This document shows, one piece after another, positions 26,002 through 33,772 of a DNA stretch of 64,000 nucleotides. How positions within the stretch are numbered: the stretch's first letter is position 1; every line of letters begins with the position of its first letter. The position numbers were made by a program, and so were the translations under genes. This DNA is from JAXLQL01 sp046331625 (GTDB lineage Bacteria > Acidobacteriota > Terriglobia > Bryobacterales > Bryobacteraceae), in NCBI GenBank assembly GCA_046331625.1, contig JAXLQL010000001.1, positions 186,001-250,000 on the forward strand, written 5' to 3'. Under the pieces are notes generated by a model. The model saw only the letters and a program-made list of their open reading frames with translations, was not told where the DNA came from and searched no databases.

Positions 26002-26736
26002 TCACGCCGACCTCCTCACCAGATCCGCCAGCCCCCGATCAATCTCTTCGAGCTGCGTTTCCACCGAGGCATCGAGTTGGCCACGTGTCGTCTCGAGGAT
26101 CAGAGACCCTCGCGGCAGCGCCGAATCCGCCGCTACCTCCACGCGCAGCGGGAGCGACAACTCGGCCACCCGCTGTTGCACCAACGGAGCATCCTGGGTG
26201 GAGACTACCAAGCGGTGAATCTCACGCACATCGATCTTGGCCACCGCTGCTTTCACAATCCCCATCAACGTGTCGGGGTCGACGGTCAGTTCGCGCCGCA
26301 CGATGCGCCGTGCAATCGAGGTGGCCAGCCGCACCAGGTCATGCTCGAGCTGCTGCCGGATGCGCACCCGAAAGTGGACCCATTCCTCAATGCTCGAAGT
26401 CGCCTTCAGCATGATCTGTTCGCACTCGCGCGACGCCTCTTGCCGCGCACGCTGCGACCCCGCCCCTTCGCCCTCACGGAACCCGATTTGGTAGCCTTCG
26501 CTGCGCGCCTGCTCCTCGAGCGGAGGAATCGATTCCTTCACCCGGTCAATCTCTCGCCGCAGCCGCGCGATTTCCGCTTCGAGGCCAGGCACCGGATCCG
26601 GGATCGGCTCGGGAACGAACAGTTCCGGTTCCTCCCGGGGTAATTCCTCCGCCTCGACTTCGGCCTCGGGATGCAGCCGCCGCCAGGCGAAGCGCTCCAC
26701 CGATGGCGACTCGGTGCCGATGATCCTAGACGACAT
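26002..26736 (-). CDS. fliH: Flagellar assembly protein FliH
   Basis: 244 residues. An acidic Pro/Glu-rich start (EAEVEAEELPREEPELFVP) leads into a coiled-coil (LEAEIARLRREIDRVKESI) and the GYQIGFREGEGAGSQRAR segment, whose G-x3-G pattern is the hallmark of FliH helices. The C-terminal half (VRLATSIARRIVRRELTVDP, HRLVVSTQDAPLV, GSLILETTRGQLDASVETQLEEI) matches the FliH/YscL domain. FliH holds FliI at the export gate and restrains its ATPase. It overlaps the fliG end by 11 bases, showing tight coupling, while downstream the repeat array separates it from fliI. Confidence 0.88.
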   Translation of the reverse strand: MSSRIIGTESPSVERFAWRRLHPEAEVEAEELPREEPELFVPEPIPDPVPGLEAEIARLRREIDRVKESIPPLEEQARSEGYQIGFREGEGAGSQRARQEASRECEQIMLKATSSIEEWVHFRVRIRQQLEHDLVRLATSIARRIVRRELTVDPDTLMGIVKAAVAKIDVREIHRLVVSTQDAPLVQQRVAELSLPLRVEVAADSALPRGSLILETTRGQLDASVETQLEEIDRGLADLVRRSA

Positions 26737-27760
26737 ACTGCTCGCCGACCGCTCCCTTCAGGCTCACCGTTCCCTCGGCCTCGAGCTGGCGAACGATCGA
26801 GATGATCTGCTGCTGCGCTCCCTCCACTTCCTTGATCTTCACCGGCCCCAGCGCGTCCATGTCCTCTCGCAGCATCTCGGCCCCGCGCTGCGACATGCAG
26901 TCGAGGAATTTGGTCCGCAACTGGTCGCTGGTGCCCTTGAGCGCTACGGTCAGTTGTTTGCGGTCCACTCGCGACAGGACCTCCTTGATGCCGCCTTGGT
27001 CCATCAGCAGCAGATCTTCGAAAACGAACATCAAGTGGCGAATCGATTCCGTCACCGCACCGTCCTGTTTCTCAATCACGTCGAGAATTTCCTTGCTCGT
27101 GTTCGAGTCGAGCCGGTTGAACATTTCCGCCACGGCGCGCACGCCGCCATACGCCTCTCGGCTGAACTCGCCCAAGGCCTTGATCTTCTGACCGACGATG
27201 GCTGCGATGCGGCTGATGATCTCCGGAGAGATTCGCTCGAGGTTGGCCATTCGCAGGCTCACGTCGGCACGCAACTCGGCAGGAAGCGACTGCAACAACG
27301 CCGCCGCTTGCGACGAGTTCAAGTGCGACAACACCAGGGCCACCGTCTGAGGATGCTCCTTGTGGAGGAACTTGGCCAACTGCTGCGGATCGGCCTTCTG
27401 CAGAGCGTCAAAGCTCGCCGCGTCAGCGCCGATCGCCTTCATCAACCGGTCCACCAGTTTTCGCGCCACATCCGGACCGTAGGCATTCAACAGAATCTTA
27501 CGTGCGTAGTCGACGCCGCCGCGCACCACGTAGTCGTGCGCCATCGACATCCGGTACGATTCCTCGAGCACCGCCTCGGAGACCTCGCTCGGGATCGTCG
27601 GCAATTTGGCGATCTCGCGGCTCAACGTCGCCGCTTCGTCTTCGTTGAGGTGGCCCATCACGTCGGCCGCAACGCCATCTCCCAGCACAAGCATCAGAAT
27701 GGCCGCCTTCTTGACGCCGCTGATCATCATGCCCACCGGGCGTTCGGCATTGGCAATCAT
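26726..27760 (-). CDS. fliG: Flagellar motor switch protein FliG
   Basis: 344 residues, full length. The three armadillo-like domains are clear: N-terminal FliF-binding (SGVKKAAILMLVLGDGVAA), middle with the EHPQTVALVLSHL motif (EHPQ conserved in FliG), and C-terminal (FVFEDLLLMDQGGIKEVL, with charged residues for torque such as RVDRKQLTVALKG). It forms the C-ring layer that contacts stators. GGGGAG lies just before the ATG at 27760. It follows fliF by 21 bases and overlaps fliH at its end. Confidence 0.96.
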   Translation of the reverse strand: MIANAERPVGMMISGVKKAAILMLVLGDGVAADVMGHLNEDEAATLSREIAKLPTIPSEVSEAVLEESYRMSMAHDYVVRGGVDYARKILLNAYGPDVARKLVDRLMKAIGADAASFDALQKADPQQLAKFLHKEHPQTVALVLSHLNSSQAAALLQSLPAELRADVSLRMANLERISPEIISRIAAIVGQKIKALGEFSREAYGGVRAVAEMFNRLDSNTSKEILDVIEKQDGAVTESIRHLMFVFEDLLLMDQGGIKEVLSRVDRKQLTVALKGTSDQLRTKFLDCMSQRGAEMLREDMDALGPVKIKEVEGAQQQIISIVRQLEAEGTVSLKGAVGEQYVV

Positions 27761-27781
27761 GGATTCTCCCCTCGCATGGCC

Positions 27782-29581
27782 TTACGACTCCGCATCGCTC
27801 ATCCAAGTACGCACGATCTGCGCCAAGGCGCCCGGATCCTGCCGCGCTTTGTCAGCCATGTGTTTGGTCAACACTTCCGTCTTCTTCGTAGTCGCCGACG
27901 CGGGCCTCACGCTCGACGCCAACTCGGCCAGGATGGCATTCTCGGTGTCGGTTTCCTCCTTGCTCTTGTGCGCCATTCGCCCAGCCAGTTCCTTCTGGAA
28001 CCGCTCTTCGAGCGACGGTTCGCCGTCACCGATCTGCGCCATCGACTGCCGCGCCGCCGAGCCTTCCTCCTCGTCGCCGGACCGGCCCTCCACCGCCGCC
28101 ACGGCTGCTTCAGCCGCCGCCTCCACCTCTTTCGATTCGGCCGCCAAGGTCACTTCGATCTTCGCAGCCGCCTTGCGTTTCCGCATCAGGAACATTCCGA
28201 TGCCCGCAAGTAACAGCAAAAGAAGCGCTCCCGCACCCGCCGCCAGCAGGAGTTTCGGATCGCCCTTCCATCCCACTCCAGTACCGCCTCCGTCGCCTCC
28301 TGGAGTTCCCGCGGCCTGCCATGCCACCGTCTGCTCGAATGGAATCGCCTCCACGATCACCAAGTCTCCACGCTCGGCGTTGTATCCCACCGCACCCGCC
28401 ACCAGGTCACGCGTCGACTTCAGCCGCTCCGCACTCGGCGGCTCCACCAGCCGCTTCGCCTTGGCCCCGGCGCCATCTATTCGTCCGATATGGTCCACCA
28501 ACACCGACGCCGAAATTCGCCGGATGATCCCCTGCGGCATTTTCGTCCGCTTGACGAACCGGCTCGTTTGATAGTTGACGCTCTCGCTCTTCCGCGTCAC
28601 GCCCTGCCCCACCAGCGTGGGACGCGATGTGGGCCTCGGCAGGTTCGACGCCACCCCAGGCACGCCCGACGCCTGCTGCGTCGTCCCCGTATCCTCCGAA
28701 CGTTGCGAAGCCGTCATCACCGACTTCTCCGGATCGTAGCTCTCCTCGCTCTGCTCGGCACTCGTCAGGTCGCAGTCGACCGACACTGCCGCCCGGAACC
28801 GCTCCGGACCGAGCAAGGGCTCGAGCGTCGCATTGAGCTTCGCCAAAAGATCGCGCTCCACGTTGCGCCGGTAAGCCAGCAATTTTTGGTTCAGGATCTC
28901 TTCCTCCGGCTCGACGCCTGCCGGGAGCGTCAACAGATTGCCCTGGTCGTCGAGGATCGAGACCTGCTCCGGCGCGAGCCCGTCCACGGCGCTGGCAAGT
29001 AGCCGCTGTACCGCCTCGACGTTCTTCTTCGACAACCGCCGGGCGGGCTTCAGCTTCAACAGCACGCTTGCCTTGGCCGGACGGCGCTGGTCTGTGAACA
29101 CCGAATCTTTCGCAGGTGTCAAATGGACTCGCGCCGTTTCCACTTCGGAAATCGCCTGCACCGTCCGTTCGAGTTCCCCCTCGAGCGCGCGCTGAAAATT
29201 GATCTGCTCGGCGAACTCGGTGGCTCCAAAGTTGTTGCGGTCGAACAGTTCGTATCCGATGCGGCCCGCTTTCGGGATTCCCGCCGAAGCCATCTGCAGG
29301 CGCAGATCCGGAATCATCGCCGACCGTACGCGAATGGTCGAACCATCGTCGGCCAGCCGGTACTCGACCCCGCCTTCCTTGAGCCGCGTCACGATCTGCG
29401 AAGCATCCTCGGCGGCGAGCTTCGAATAGAGCACCGCGAAGTCTTTGTCGCGACTCGCCACCACCAGCCACAAGATCCCTCCCAACACCGCTAGCGCCGT
29501 CGCGCCCGTCACGATCTTCTGGCGAAGCGTGAGGCGGGCGGCTAGCCCACGGAGTTGTTCGAGCAGGTTACGCAGTTGCAT
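27782..29581 (-). CDS. fliF: Flagellar MS-ring protein FliF
   Basis: 599 residues. First membrane helix about 24-43 (IVTGATALAVLGGILWLVVA), ring-building motifs (FAVLYSKLAAEDASQIVTRL, GIPKAGRIGYELFDRNNFGA, NFQRALEGELERTVQAI), second helix about 444-466 (LLLAAGAGALLLLLLAGIGM) and a cytoplasmic tail ending IVRTWMSDAES that binds FliG. A long low-complexity acidic stretch (EAAAEAAVAAVEGRSGDEEE) lengthens the tail. It assembles the inner-membrane ring that seeds the basal body and houses the export gate. Gene order fliE-fliF-fliG is the classical one. Confidence 0.96.
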   Translation of the reverse strand: MQLRNLLEQLRGLAARLTLRQKIVTGATALAVLGGILWLVVASRDKDFAVLYSKLAAEDASQIVTRLKEGGVEYRLADDGSTIRVRSAMIPDLRLQMASAGIPKAGRIGYELFDRNNFGATEFAEQINFQRALEGELERTVQAISEVETARVHLTPAKDSVFTDQRRPAKASVLLKLKPARRLSKKNVEAVQRLLASAVDGLAPEQVSILDDQGNLLTLPAGVEPEEEILNQKLLAYRRNVERDLLAKLNATLEPLLGPERFRAAVSVDCDLTSAEQSEESYDPEKSVMTASQRSEDTGTTQQASGVPGVASNLPRPTSRPTLVGQGVTRKSESVNYQTSRFVKRTKMPQGIIRRISASVLVDHIGRIDGAGAKAKRLVEPPSAERLKSTRDLVAGAVGYNAERGDLVIVEAIPFEQTVAWQAAGTPGGDGGGTGVGWKGDPKLLLAAGAGALLLLLLAGIGMFLMRKRKAAAKIEVTLAAESKEVEAAAEAAVAAVEGRSGDEEEGSAARQSMAQIGDGEPSLEERFQKELAGRMAHKSKEETDTENAILAELASSVRPASATTKKTEVLTKHMADKARQDPGALAQIVRTWMSDAES

Positions 29582-29624
29582 TGCGGAGATTCGGTGTCAA
29601 CAAGGTCATATGCCCAATGCCGGG

Positions 29625-29954
29625 CTACAACTGCATCCGCATGATCTCCTGGTAGGCCTGCACTACCTTGTTCTTGGTCTGCAGAAACAATTCGAATGCC
29701 ACCTCGGCTTGTTGCGCCGCCGTCGCCACGTGATGCAATTCCTCGTCCTGCCCTTTGAGGAACCGGTCGATGCTCGCCTCGGCTTCCAGCCGGTAGTTCT
29801 CCACCTTGGCCACCGTCTCGCGAAAGACGTCGGCAAAGACCTCCTTCTTCTCCACCGGAGAAGTTGCTGGTGTGGCGCCAGCCGCGTCGAGCGGAGTCAC
29901 CGGAGCGATCCGCAAGTCCACCGTTTGCAGCGGCGCCATCAAAGGATCCACCAT
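29625..29954 (-). CDS. fliE: Flagellar hook-basal body protein FliE
   Basis: 109 residues. The C-terminal part carries the FliE signature (AQQAEVAFELFLQTKNKVVQAYQEIMRMQL contains the conserved V-x5-T-x5-AYQEIMRM block). FliE connects the MS ring to the proximal rod. The N-terminus is short and Pro-rich without a signal, in keeping with export through the flagellar apparatus. It lies 22 bases after flgC and 43 before fliF. Confidence 0.93.
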   Translation of the reverse strand: MVDPLMAPLQTVDLRIAPVTPLDAAGATPATSPVEKKEVFADVFRETVAKVENYRLEAEASIDRFLKGQDEELHHVATAAQQAEVAFELFLQTKNKVVQAYQEIMRMQL

Positions 29955-29976
29955 TGTTTCCCTCTACTTGTTCCCT

Positions 29977-30423
29977 CTACTTGAGCAGATCTACCGACCG
30001 GTACAGCATGTCCTTCACCGCCGCCATTGCGCTGACATTGGCCTGGAACCCACGCGAAGCGCTCATCAGCTCCACCATGTCCTCAGCCGGATTCACGCGC
30101 GGAAACGCCACGTAACCTTGCGCATCGGCGTCGGGATGTCCGGGCAGATAGCGCTTCTCGGGATCGCGCGTGTCCGTGACTACCTCCGACACCTCCACGC
30201 CATTGACAACCTCCCCGGACAGGCCCAACTCCTCCGACCACACGTCTGAAAACGGCGACACTTGCGGAGCCGTCTGAAACACCACGTCTTTGCGCCGGTA
30301 CGGCCCCCCGCCCGGCGTTCGCGTGGTCTCGGCGTTGGCGAGATTCTCCACCATCACCTCGCTGCGCGCCCTTTGCGCCGACATCCCGCTCGCGCTGACC
30401 GAAAGCAACGAAAACAAGTTCAT
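29977..30423 (-). CDS. flgC: Flagellar basal-body rod protein FlgC
   Basis: 148 residues. N-terminal rod motif SASGMSAQRARSEVMVENLANAETT (Ser/Ala-rich helix with the conserved E-N-x-A-N-x-x-T block), then YRRKDVVFQTAP and the C-terminal VNPAEDMVELMSASRGFQANVSAM heptad region that packs in the rod. The ATG overlaps the flgB stop as ATGA. VAFPRVNPAEDMVELM is the classical FlgC signature. It forms part of the proximal rod with FlgB and FlgF. Confidence 0.95.
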   Translation of the reverse strand: MNLFSLLSVSASGMSAQRARSEVMVENLANAETTRTPGGGPYRRKDVVFQTAPQVSPFSDVWSEELGLSGEVVNGVEVSEVVTDTRDPEKRYLPGHPDADAQGYVAFPRVNPAEDMVELMSASRGFQANVSAMAAVKDMLYRSVDLLK

Positions 30424-30785
30424 CCGTTCTTGCCCTCCTGAATCGCGCTACGCAACTGCCGGAGTTGCCCCTTCCACAATTGGCTGGCCACGTTGAACCG
30501 CAGTGCGTTCTCAGACATCAGCCTCGCCTCGCGATCGAGGCTTACGTTGTTGCCGTCATTGTGTGCCTTCAAACCAGGAGCATCGATCACCACCGCCGGC
30601 GCCGGCTCCCCCCGCGGATCCCGTTTCAGATCGTCGATTGCATTTTGGAACTCGAATTGGAAATCGATGTCTTGCGTTCGATATCCCGGCGTCGCCGCAT
30701 TGGCCACGTTGGCCGCCACAAGCTTCTGCCGCCCACTTACCAAGTCCATGTAGCGCTCGAGATGCCCCGCAATCGGATTCATCAT
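30420..30785 (-). CDS. flgB: Flagellar basal-body rod protein FlgB
   Basis: 121 residues from ATG 30785 (MMNPIAGHLE); the second ATG at 30782 is an equal alternative. It has the rod-protein pattern GRQKLVAANVANAATPGYRT and DIDFQFEFQNAIDDL. The longer frame upstream runs over the neighbouring promoter region and is not supported. There is no ribosome site before the ATG. A -24/-12 type promoter ends so close that the mRNA would have only a few bases of leader. It is the first gene of the flagellar operon, coupled to flgC. Confidence 0.88.
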   Translation of the reverse strand: MMNPIAGHLERYMDLVSGRQKLVAANVANAATPGYRTQDIDFQFEFQNAIDDLKRDPRGEPAPAVVIDAPGLKAHNDGNNVSLDREARLMSENALRFNVASQLWKGQLRQLRSAIQEGKNG

Positions 30786-30799
30786 GCCGGTCGATTCAG

Positions 30800-30815
30800 T
30801 GCAAGAAGGTTGCCA
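30800..30815 (-). promoter_or_regulatory. Sigma-54-type (-24/-12) promoter upstream of flgB
   Basis: On the minus strand TGGCAACCTTCTTGCA matches the RpoN consensus TGGCAC-N5-TTGCA, with the GG and GC doublets spaced exactly right. Transcription would start near 30789, only about 4 bases before the flgB ATG. Sigma-54 control of rod and hook genes is common in bacteria, but the near absence of a leader and the lack of a visible activator gene leave room for chance. Confidence 0.4.
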
Positions 30816-30861
30816 AAGTTTCCCCATTCCTTCGCCTTCATCTCCGATGTCCTCGCGATCA

Positions 30862-30907
30862 AAATTTGACGCCGTGACAAAAATTTGACGCTGCCCTGGG
30901 ATATAAT
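30862..30907 (+). promoter_or_regulatory. Direct repeat and -10 box before the CehA-like gene
   Basis: AAATTTGACG occurs twice, at 30862-30871 and 30881-30890, a 19-base period (about two helical turns). TATAAT follows at 30902-30907, 12 bases before the ATG at 30920. The spacing from either TTGACG to TATAAT (11 or 30 bases) is wrong for a normal -35, so the repeats are better read as binding sites for a regulator shared with the divergent flagellar operon. No Shine-Dalgarno is present. Confidence 0.45.
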
Positions 30908-30919
30908 CGCGCTTCTCCC

Positions 30920-32464
30920 ATGGGCCATCATCATCTCTCTCGCCGCCAGATCCTGCAGTCGATCCCCGTCCTCTCTTCGGGTTCGCTTCTCCTCCCTCTC
31001 CACGGCCAGAAGCCGGATACCTCCACACCCGCCACCATCCGCGGAACCATTCGCGACGCCGCCACAGGCAAGCCTGCCGCCGCCAAACTCCGCGTGGTAG
31101 ACGTCAACTCGAATCAGGTCTACATGCCGGCCAAGTCGATCAAGACCATGCCTGACCGGCGCCACTACTTCTACGCCAAGGGCAACTACGAAGTGGCCGT
31201 GCCTCCCGGCCGCTATCGCATTGAAGCAGTGCGCGGCATCTGCCACGAAACCGCGGCCGAGTTCACCGAGGTCGGCGCTGGACTCCAGCACGTAGTGGAC
31301 CTCACCATCAAGCCGCTCAAGGATCTTCGCGGGGCGGGCTGGTTCTCAGGCAACACGCACACGCACTACCATCTCGAGATCGACGAGGACCCGGATGACC
31401 GCCTCCGCATGGTCCCGCCGGCCGAAGACCTCGACGTCAGCGTGATCAGCTATCTCATCCGCAATGACTCGCCCTACATCACCAATCGCTATCCGATCGG
31501 CCGGCTGCCGCAGTTCTCGCGCGACGGCACGCTCATGGACATGGGCGAGGAAGCGCGCAACAATCGCACGTTCGGCGACTTCGGCTACGGCCACGTGCTG
31601 TTCCTGAACATTCCGCGCGCCATCGAGCCTGTCGCCACCGGGCTCCTCAGCAAAGACGGCAAGCTTCCCGACTTCCCCACCCTTTCGATGTTGTGCGCCG
31701 AAGCCAAGAAGCTCGGTGGACTCACCGTTTGGTGCCACAACGGCAGCGGCATGGAACCTCCGGTTGCCGCCGCGCTCGGGTTGCTCGATGCGTACAACGT
31801 CGCCGATGGGCTCGCTGCGGATTACTCGCGCTACTACCAACTTCTCAACTGCGGCATCGCGATTCCGGCGTCCACCGGAACCGACTGGTGGATCTACGAT
31901 CACAACCGGGTTTTCGTCAAGACCGATGGTCCGTTCACCTATGACTCCTGGATCGCCGGCCTTCGCGCCGGCCGCACCTTCACGAGCAACGGGCCGCTGC
32001 TCGAGCTCACGGTCGATGGGAAAGGTCCGGGCGCGACGGTGACTGCGGCGGGCCGCGTGCGCGTTGCCGCGCAGGCAGTATCACGAGTCCCGTTCGACCG
32101 CATCGAGATCATCCACGATGGGAACATCGTGGCCGATCAGACTTCGATCGGAGGACGCGAGGCGCGACTGGAGCGAGAGATCGAGGTGGAGCGCGGCGGC
32201 TGGATTGCGGCGCGCGTCACAGGCAGCGCCAAGACCTACGCTGGGTATCCTGTGTTCGCGCATACGAGTCCCGTGTACGTGCGCGTACCTTCCACTTCGT
32301 ATCGCCGTGCGGAAGCGATCGGTGCGTTCATGGACGAGATCTCGGCGTCGATGCGCACGATCCGCAAGAGTTTCCGATTCTCGAGCGATGCCGAGCGCGC
32401 ACTGGCTATCGGGCGATTCGAGGAAGGCCGCCGCGCGTTGGGAAAGCTGATCGCGGAAGCATAA
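30920..32464 (+). CDS. CehA/McbA-like metal-dependent hydrolase (PHP-type), exported
   Basis: 514 residues with a Tat-type leader (LSRRQILQSIPVLSS). Residues 38-130 resemble a carboxypeptidase-regulatory/transthyretin-like beta domain (TIRGTIRDAATGKPAAAKLR). The PHP-like catalytic part starts at GWFSGNTHTHYH (140-151), where His147, His149 and His151 are probable metal ligands, with further ligands in LTVWCHNGSG and STGTDWW. CehA/McbA members hydrolyse carbamate esters, but most relatives have unknown substrates. It is divergent from the flagellar operon and has a TATAAT 12 bases before the ATG. No operon partner follows; hairpins lie just downstream. Confidence 0.8.
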   Translation: MGHHHLSRRQILQSIPVLSSGSLLLPLHGQKPDTSTPATIRGTIRDAATGKPAAAKLRVVDVNSNQVYMPAKSIKTMPDRRHYFYAKGNYEVAVPPGRYRIEAVRGICHETAAEFTEVGAGLQHVVDLTIKPLKDLRGAGWFSGNTHTHYHLEIDEDPDDRLRMVPPAEDLDVSVISYLIRNDSPYITNRYPIGRLPQFSRDGTLMDMGEEARNNRTFGDFGYGHVLFLNIPRAIEPVATGLLSKDGKLPDFPTLSMLCAEAKKLGGLTVWCHNGSGMEPPVAAALGLLDAYNVADGLAADYSRYYQLLNCGIAIPASTGTDWWIYDHNRVFVKTDGPFTYDSWIAGLRAGRTFTSNGPLLELTVDGKGPGATVTAAGRVRVAAQAVSRVPFDRIEIIHDGNIVADQTSIGGREARLEREIEVERGGWIAARVTGSAKTYAGYPVFAHTSPVYVRVPSTSYRRAEAIGAFMDEISASMRTIRKSFRFSSDAERALAIGRFEEGRRALGKLIAEA

Positions 32465-32472
32465 CTGGTGGG

Positions 32473-32573
32473 GCGGACCTGTGGTCCGCTAAGGGGCCTG
32501 TGGCCCCTCAACTCGCGACCTGCGTGGGTCCGCCGGGCTGGACCACGGGTCCCGCTGCGGGCTACAAGCCCGC
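32473..32573 (+). repeat. Three hairpins with 7-bp stems and 3-base loops
   Basis: GCGGACC-TGT-GGTCCGC (32473-32489) and AGGGGCC-TGT-GGCCCCT (32492-32508) stand side by side. GCGGGCT-ACA-AGCCCGC lies at 32557-32573 and has a TGT loop on the other strand. The stems differ in sequence but are perfectly paired and equal in size. The first two follow the CehA-like gene by 8 bases and may terminate or stabilise its mRNA, although no T-run follows. Confidence 0.7.
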
Positions 32574-32654
32574 CCTGCTCATCCCCGCCAGGAGCATGTC
32601 GACCAAGTTGTCGATCAGTACCTCTCGCGGAGCCCACGGAAAATCCGGGGCGTC
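32562..32654 (-). pseudogene. TetR regulator 3'-end remnant
   Basis: Minus-strand translation reads DAPDFPWAPREVLIDNL, then VDMLLAGMSRAGL and a stop. This closely matches the C-terminus of the intact TetR gene at 33100 (DDPDFPWAPREVLVERL then CDTILLGMQHPR). Only the last 30 or so codons remain, and no start or DNA-binding domain precedes them. The homology begins abruptly where the ParE-like remnant stops, which points to a recombination junction near 32650. It is a fragment of a second, related TetR gene or of a local duplication. Confidence 0.7.
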
Positions 32655-32718
32655 TTGTGTACTCCGCGATCGAGAGCAAATCGCGCTCCGCTCGGACAGA
32701 GTAGCGAACTACGGCCAC
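32650..32718 (-). pseudogene. ParE/RelE-type toxin, N-terminal remnant
   Basis: Directly after the parD-like gene, a GTG at 32718 opens a frame reading VAVVRYSVRAERDLLSIA then EYTRR, the typical first helix of ParE toxins (which usually continue into a second helix and a beta sheet of about 95 residues). After about 22 codons the frame enters TetR-like DNA in another phase, so the toxin core is lost. The toxin is therefore inactive here, unless another copy exists elsewhere. Confidence 0.65.
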
Positions 32719-32722
32719 TTGT

Positions 32723-32980
32723 CTACCGCGCCTTGCGACGAGCCTTGATCGCCGCGAGGGCACGGTCAAACGGATTTCCGCTGGCCACTCCGCTGGCGTC
32801 TCCCTCATCGATTGCAGCTCTAAGCGCGGCGAGCTTCGCCTGATACTCGGCCTCTTCTCGCTCGAGGGCCCGCAAGGCCGCTCGAACAACCTCGCTCGCG
32901 TTCTCGTAGCGGCCGGTTTCGACCTGTGCCAAAACAAATCCCTCCAGTTCTTCAGTCAGATTCACGTTGCGTGTTGGCAT
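32723..32980 (-). CDS. ParD-like antitoxin (orphan)
   Basis: 85 residues from ATG 32980, with AAGGAGA 7 bases upstream. The ribbon-helix-helix start RNVNLTEELEGFVLAQVE and GRYENASEVVRAALRALERE is typical of ParD (CC2985-type) antitoxins, which bind DNA by the RHH and toxin by the C-terminal tail. The tail (SGVASGNPFDRALAAIKARR) is intact. The toxin gene next to it is truncated, so the antitoxin is left alone. It may still repress its own promoter or neutralise other ParE toxins. The 119 bases between it and tetR hold nothing clear. Confidence 0.85.
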   Translation of the reverse strand: MPTRNVNLTEELEGFVLAQVETGRYENASEVVRAALRALEREEAEYQAKLAALRAAIDEGDASGVASGNPFDRALAAIKARRKAR

Positions 32981-33099
32981 GCGATTCTCCTTGCAGCTTG
33001 GACACCCTGCTGACAGCCCATCAGAATTGGCAATGATTGCCAATCGCGCGACATGCTCACAAAAAGCCAAGCTCACATCGACACTGGATCCAGCCGATC

Positions 33100-33738
33100 C
33101 TACTTCGCTCGCGGGTGCTGCATCCCGAGCAAAATCGTATCGCACAACCTCTCGACCAACACCTCACGCGGAGCCCACGGGAAATCCGGATCGTCTCCCA
33201 TGATGATCTGCAGATGCGTCAACCCGTGAATCGCCGTCCAAGCCACCTGCGCCATGAGCATCGGATCGCCCTCGGCGATCGCACCTTGCGCCATCGCCCT
33301 ACCGATAGCCTCGCCGAGAAGCGAGAAACACTCCAGCCCCGCAGCCGAGGCTCCAGTGAACGACGCGTAGTCGCTGTCGGCGGGCTTCGGCCACGAAGTG
33401 CCGAACGTCACCAGATAGTGGCTGGGATGCGCGAGTCCGAACTCGATGTAGCAGTGCAGCCCCTGCCGCAATCCACGCAACGCGTCCGGCTCCTCCGCGG
33501 CGACCTTGCGCAGCTTCGCCGTCAATTGCCCGAACACCTCGTTGCAGATGCTCGCCACGATGTCGGCTTTGTCTTTGAAGTAGAGATAGATGGTCGACGG
33601 CGAGTACTCGATGATGTCGGCGATCGCTCGGATCGACAGGTTCTGGTAGCCGTTCTCGAGAATCAGCTTGCCCGCCGCGTCCAGTATCTTCTGGCGCAGT
33701 TCGGCCTTCTCACGAGCACGGCGTTCGGCGACACCCAT
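33100..33738 (-). CDS. TetR-family transcriptional regulator
   Basis: 212 residues. The N-terminal helix-turn-helix is canonical (ILDAAGKLILENGYQNLSI, RAIADIIEYSPSTIYLYF). The ligand domain includes WTAIHGLTHLQI near residue 170, a W-x2-HG pattern common in one TetR C-terminal group. The inducer is unknown. It lies 34 bases downstream of larE on the same strand and may regulate larE, itself or a distant target. The final 30 codons are duplicated in the remnant at 32562-32654. Confidence 0.88.
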   Translation of the reverse strand: MGVAERRAREKAELRQKILDAAGKLILENGYQNLSIRAIADIIEYSPSTIYLYFKDKADIVASICNEVFGQLTAKLRKVAAEEPDALRGLRQGLHCYIEFGLAHPSHYLVTFGTSWPKPADSDYASFTGASAAGLECFSLLGEAIGRAMAQGAIAEGDPMLMAQVAWTAIHGLTHLQIIMGDDPDFPWAPREVLVERLCDTILLGMQHPRAK

Positions 33739-33772
33739 TCCACTGACAGGTTACCGTACAGTGTTCAGTAAA

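Noticed and set aside
30862..30907. TTGACG as a -35 box for TATAAT at 30902
   Set aside because: The spacing is 11 or 30 bases, outside the workable 16-18 range.
32236..32937. A 233-codon minus-strand frame covering the ParE-like start
   Set aside because: It begins antisense or out of phase inside parD and ends in the CehA-like gene; only about 22 codons resemble a toxin, so it is a chance join through the recombination junction.
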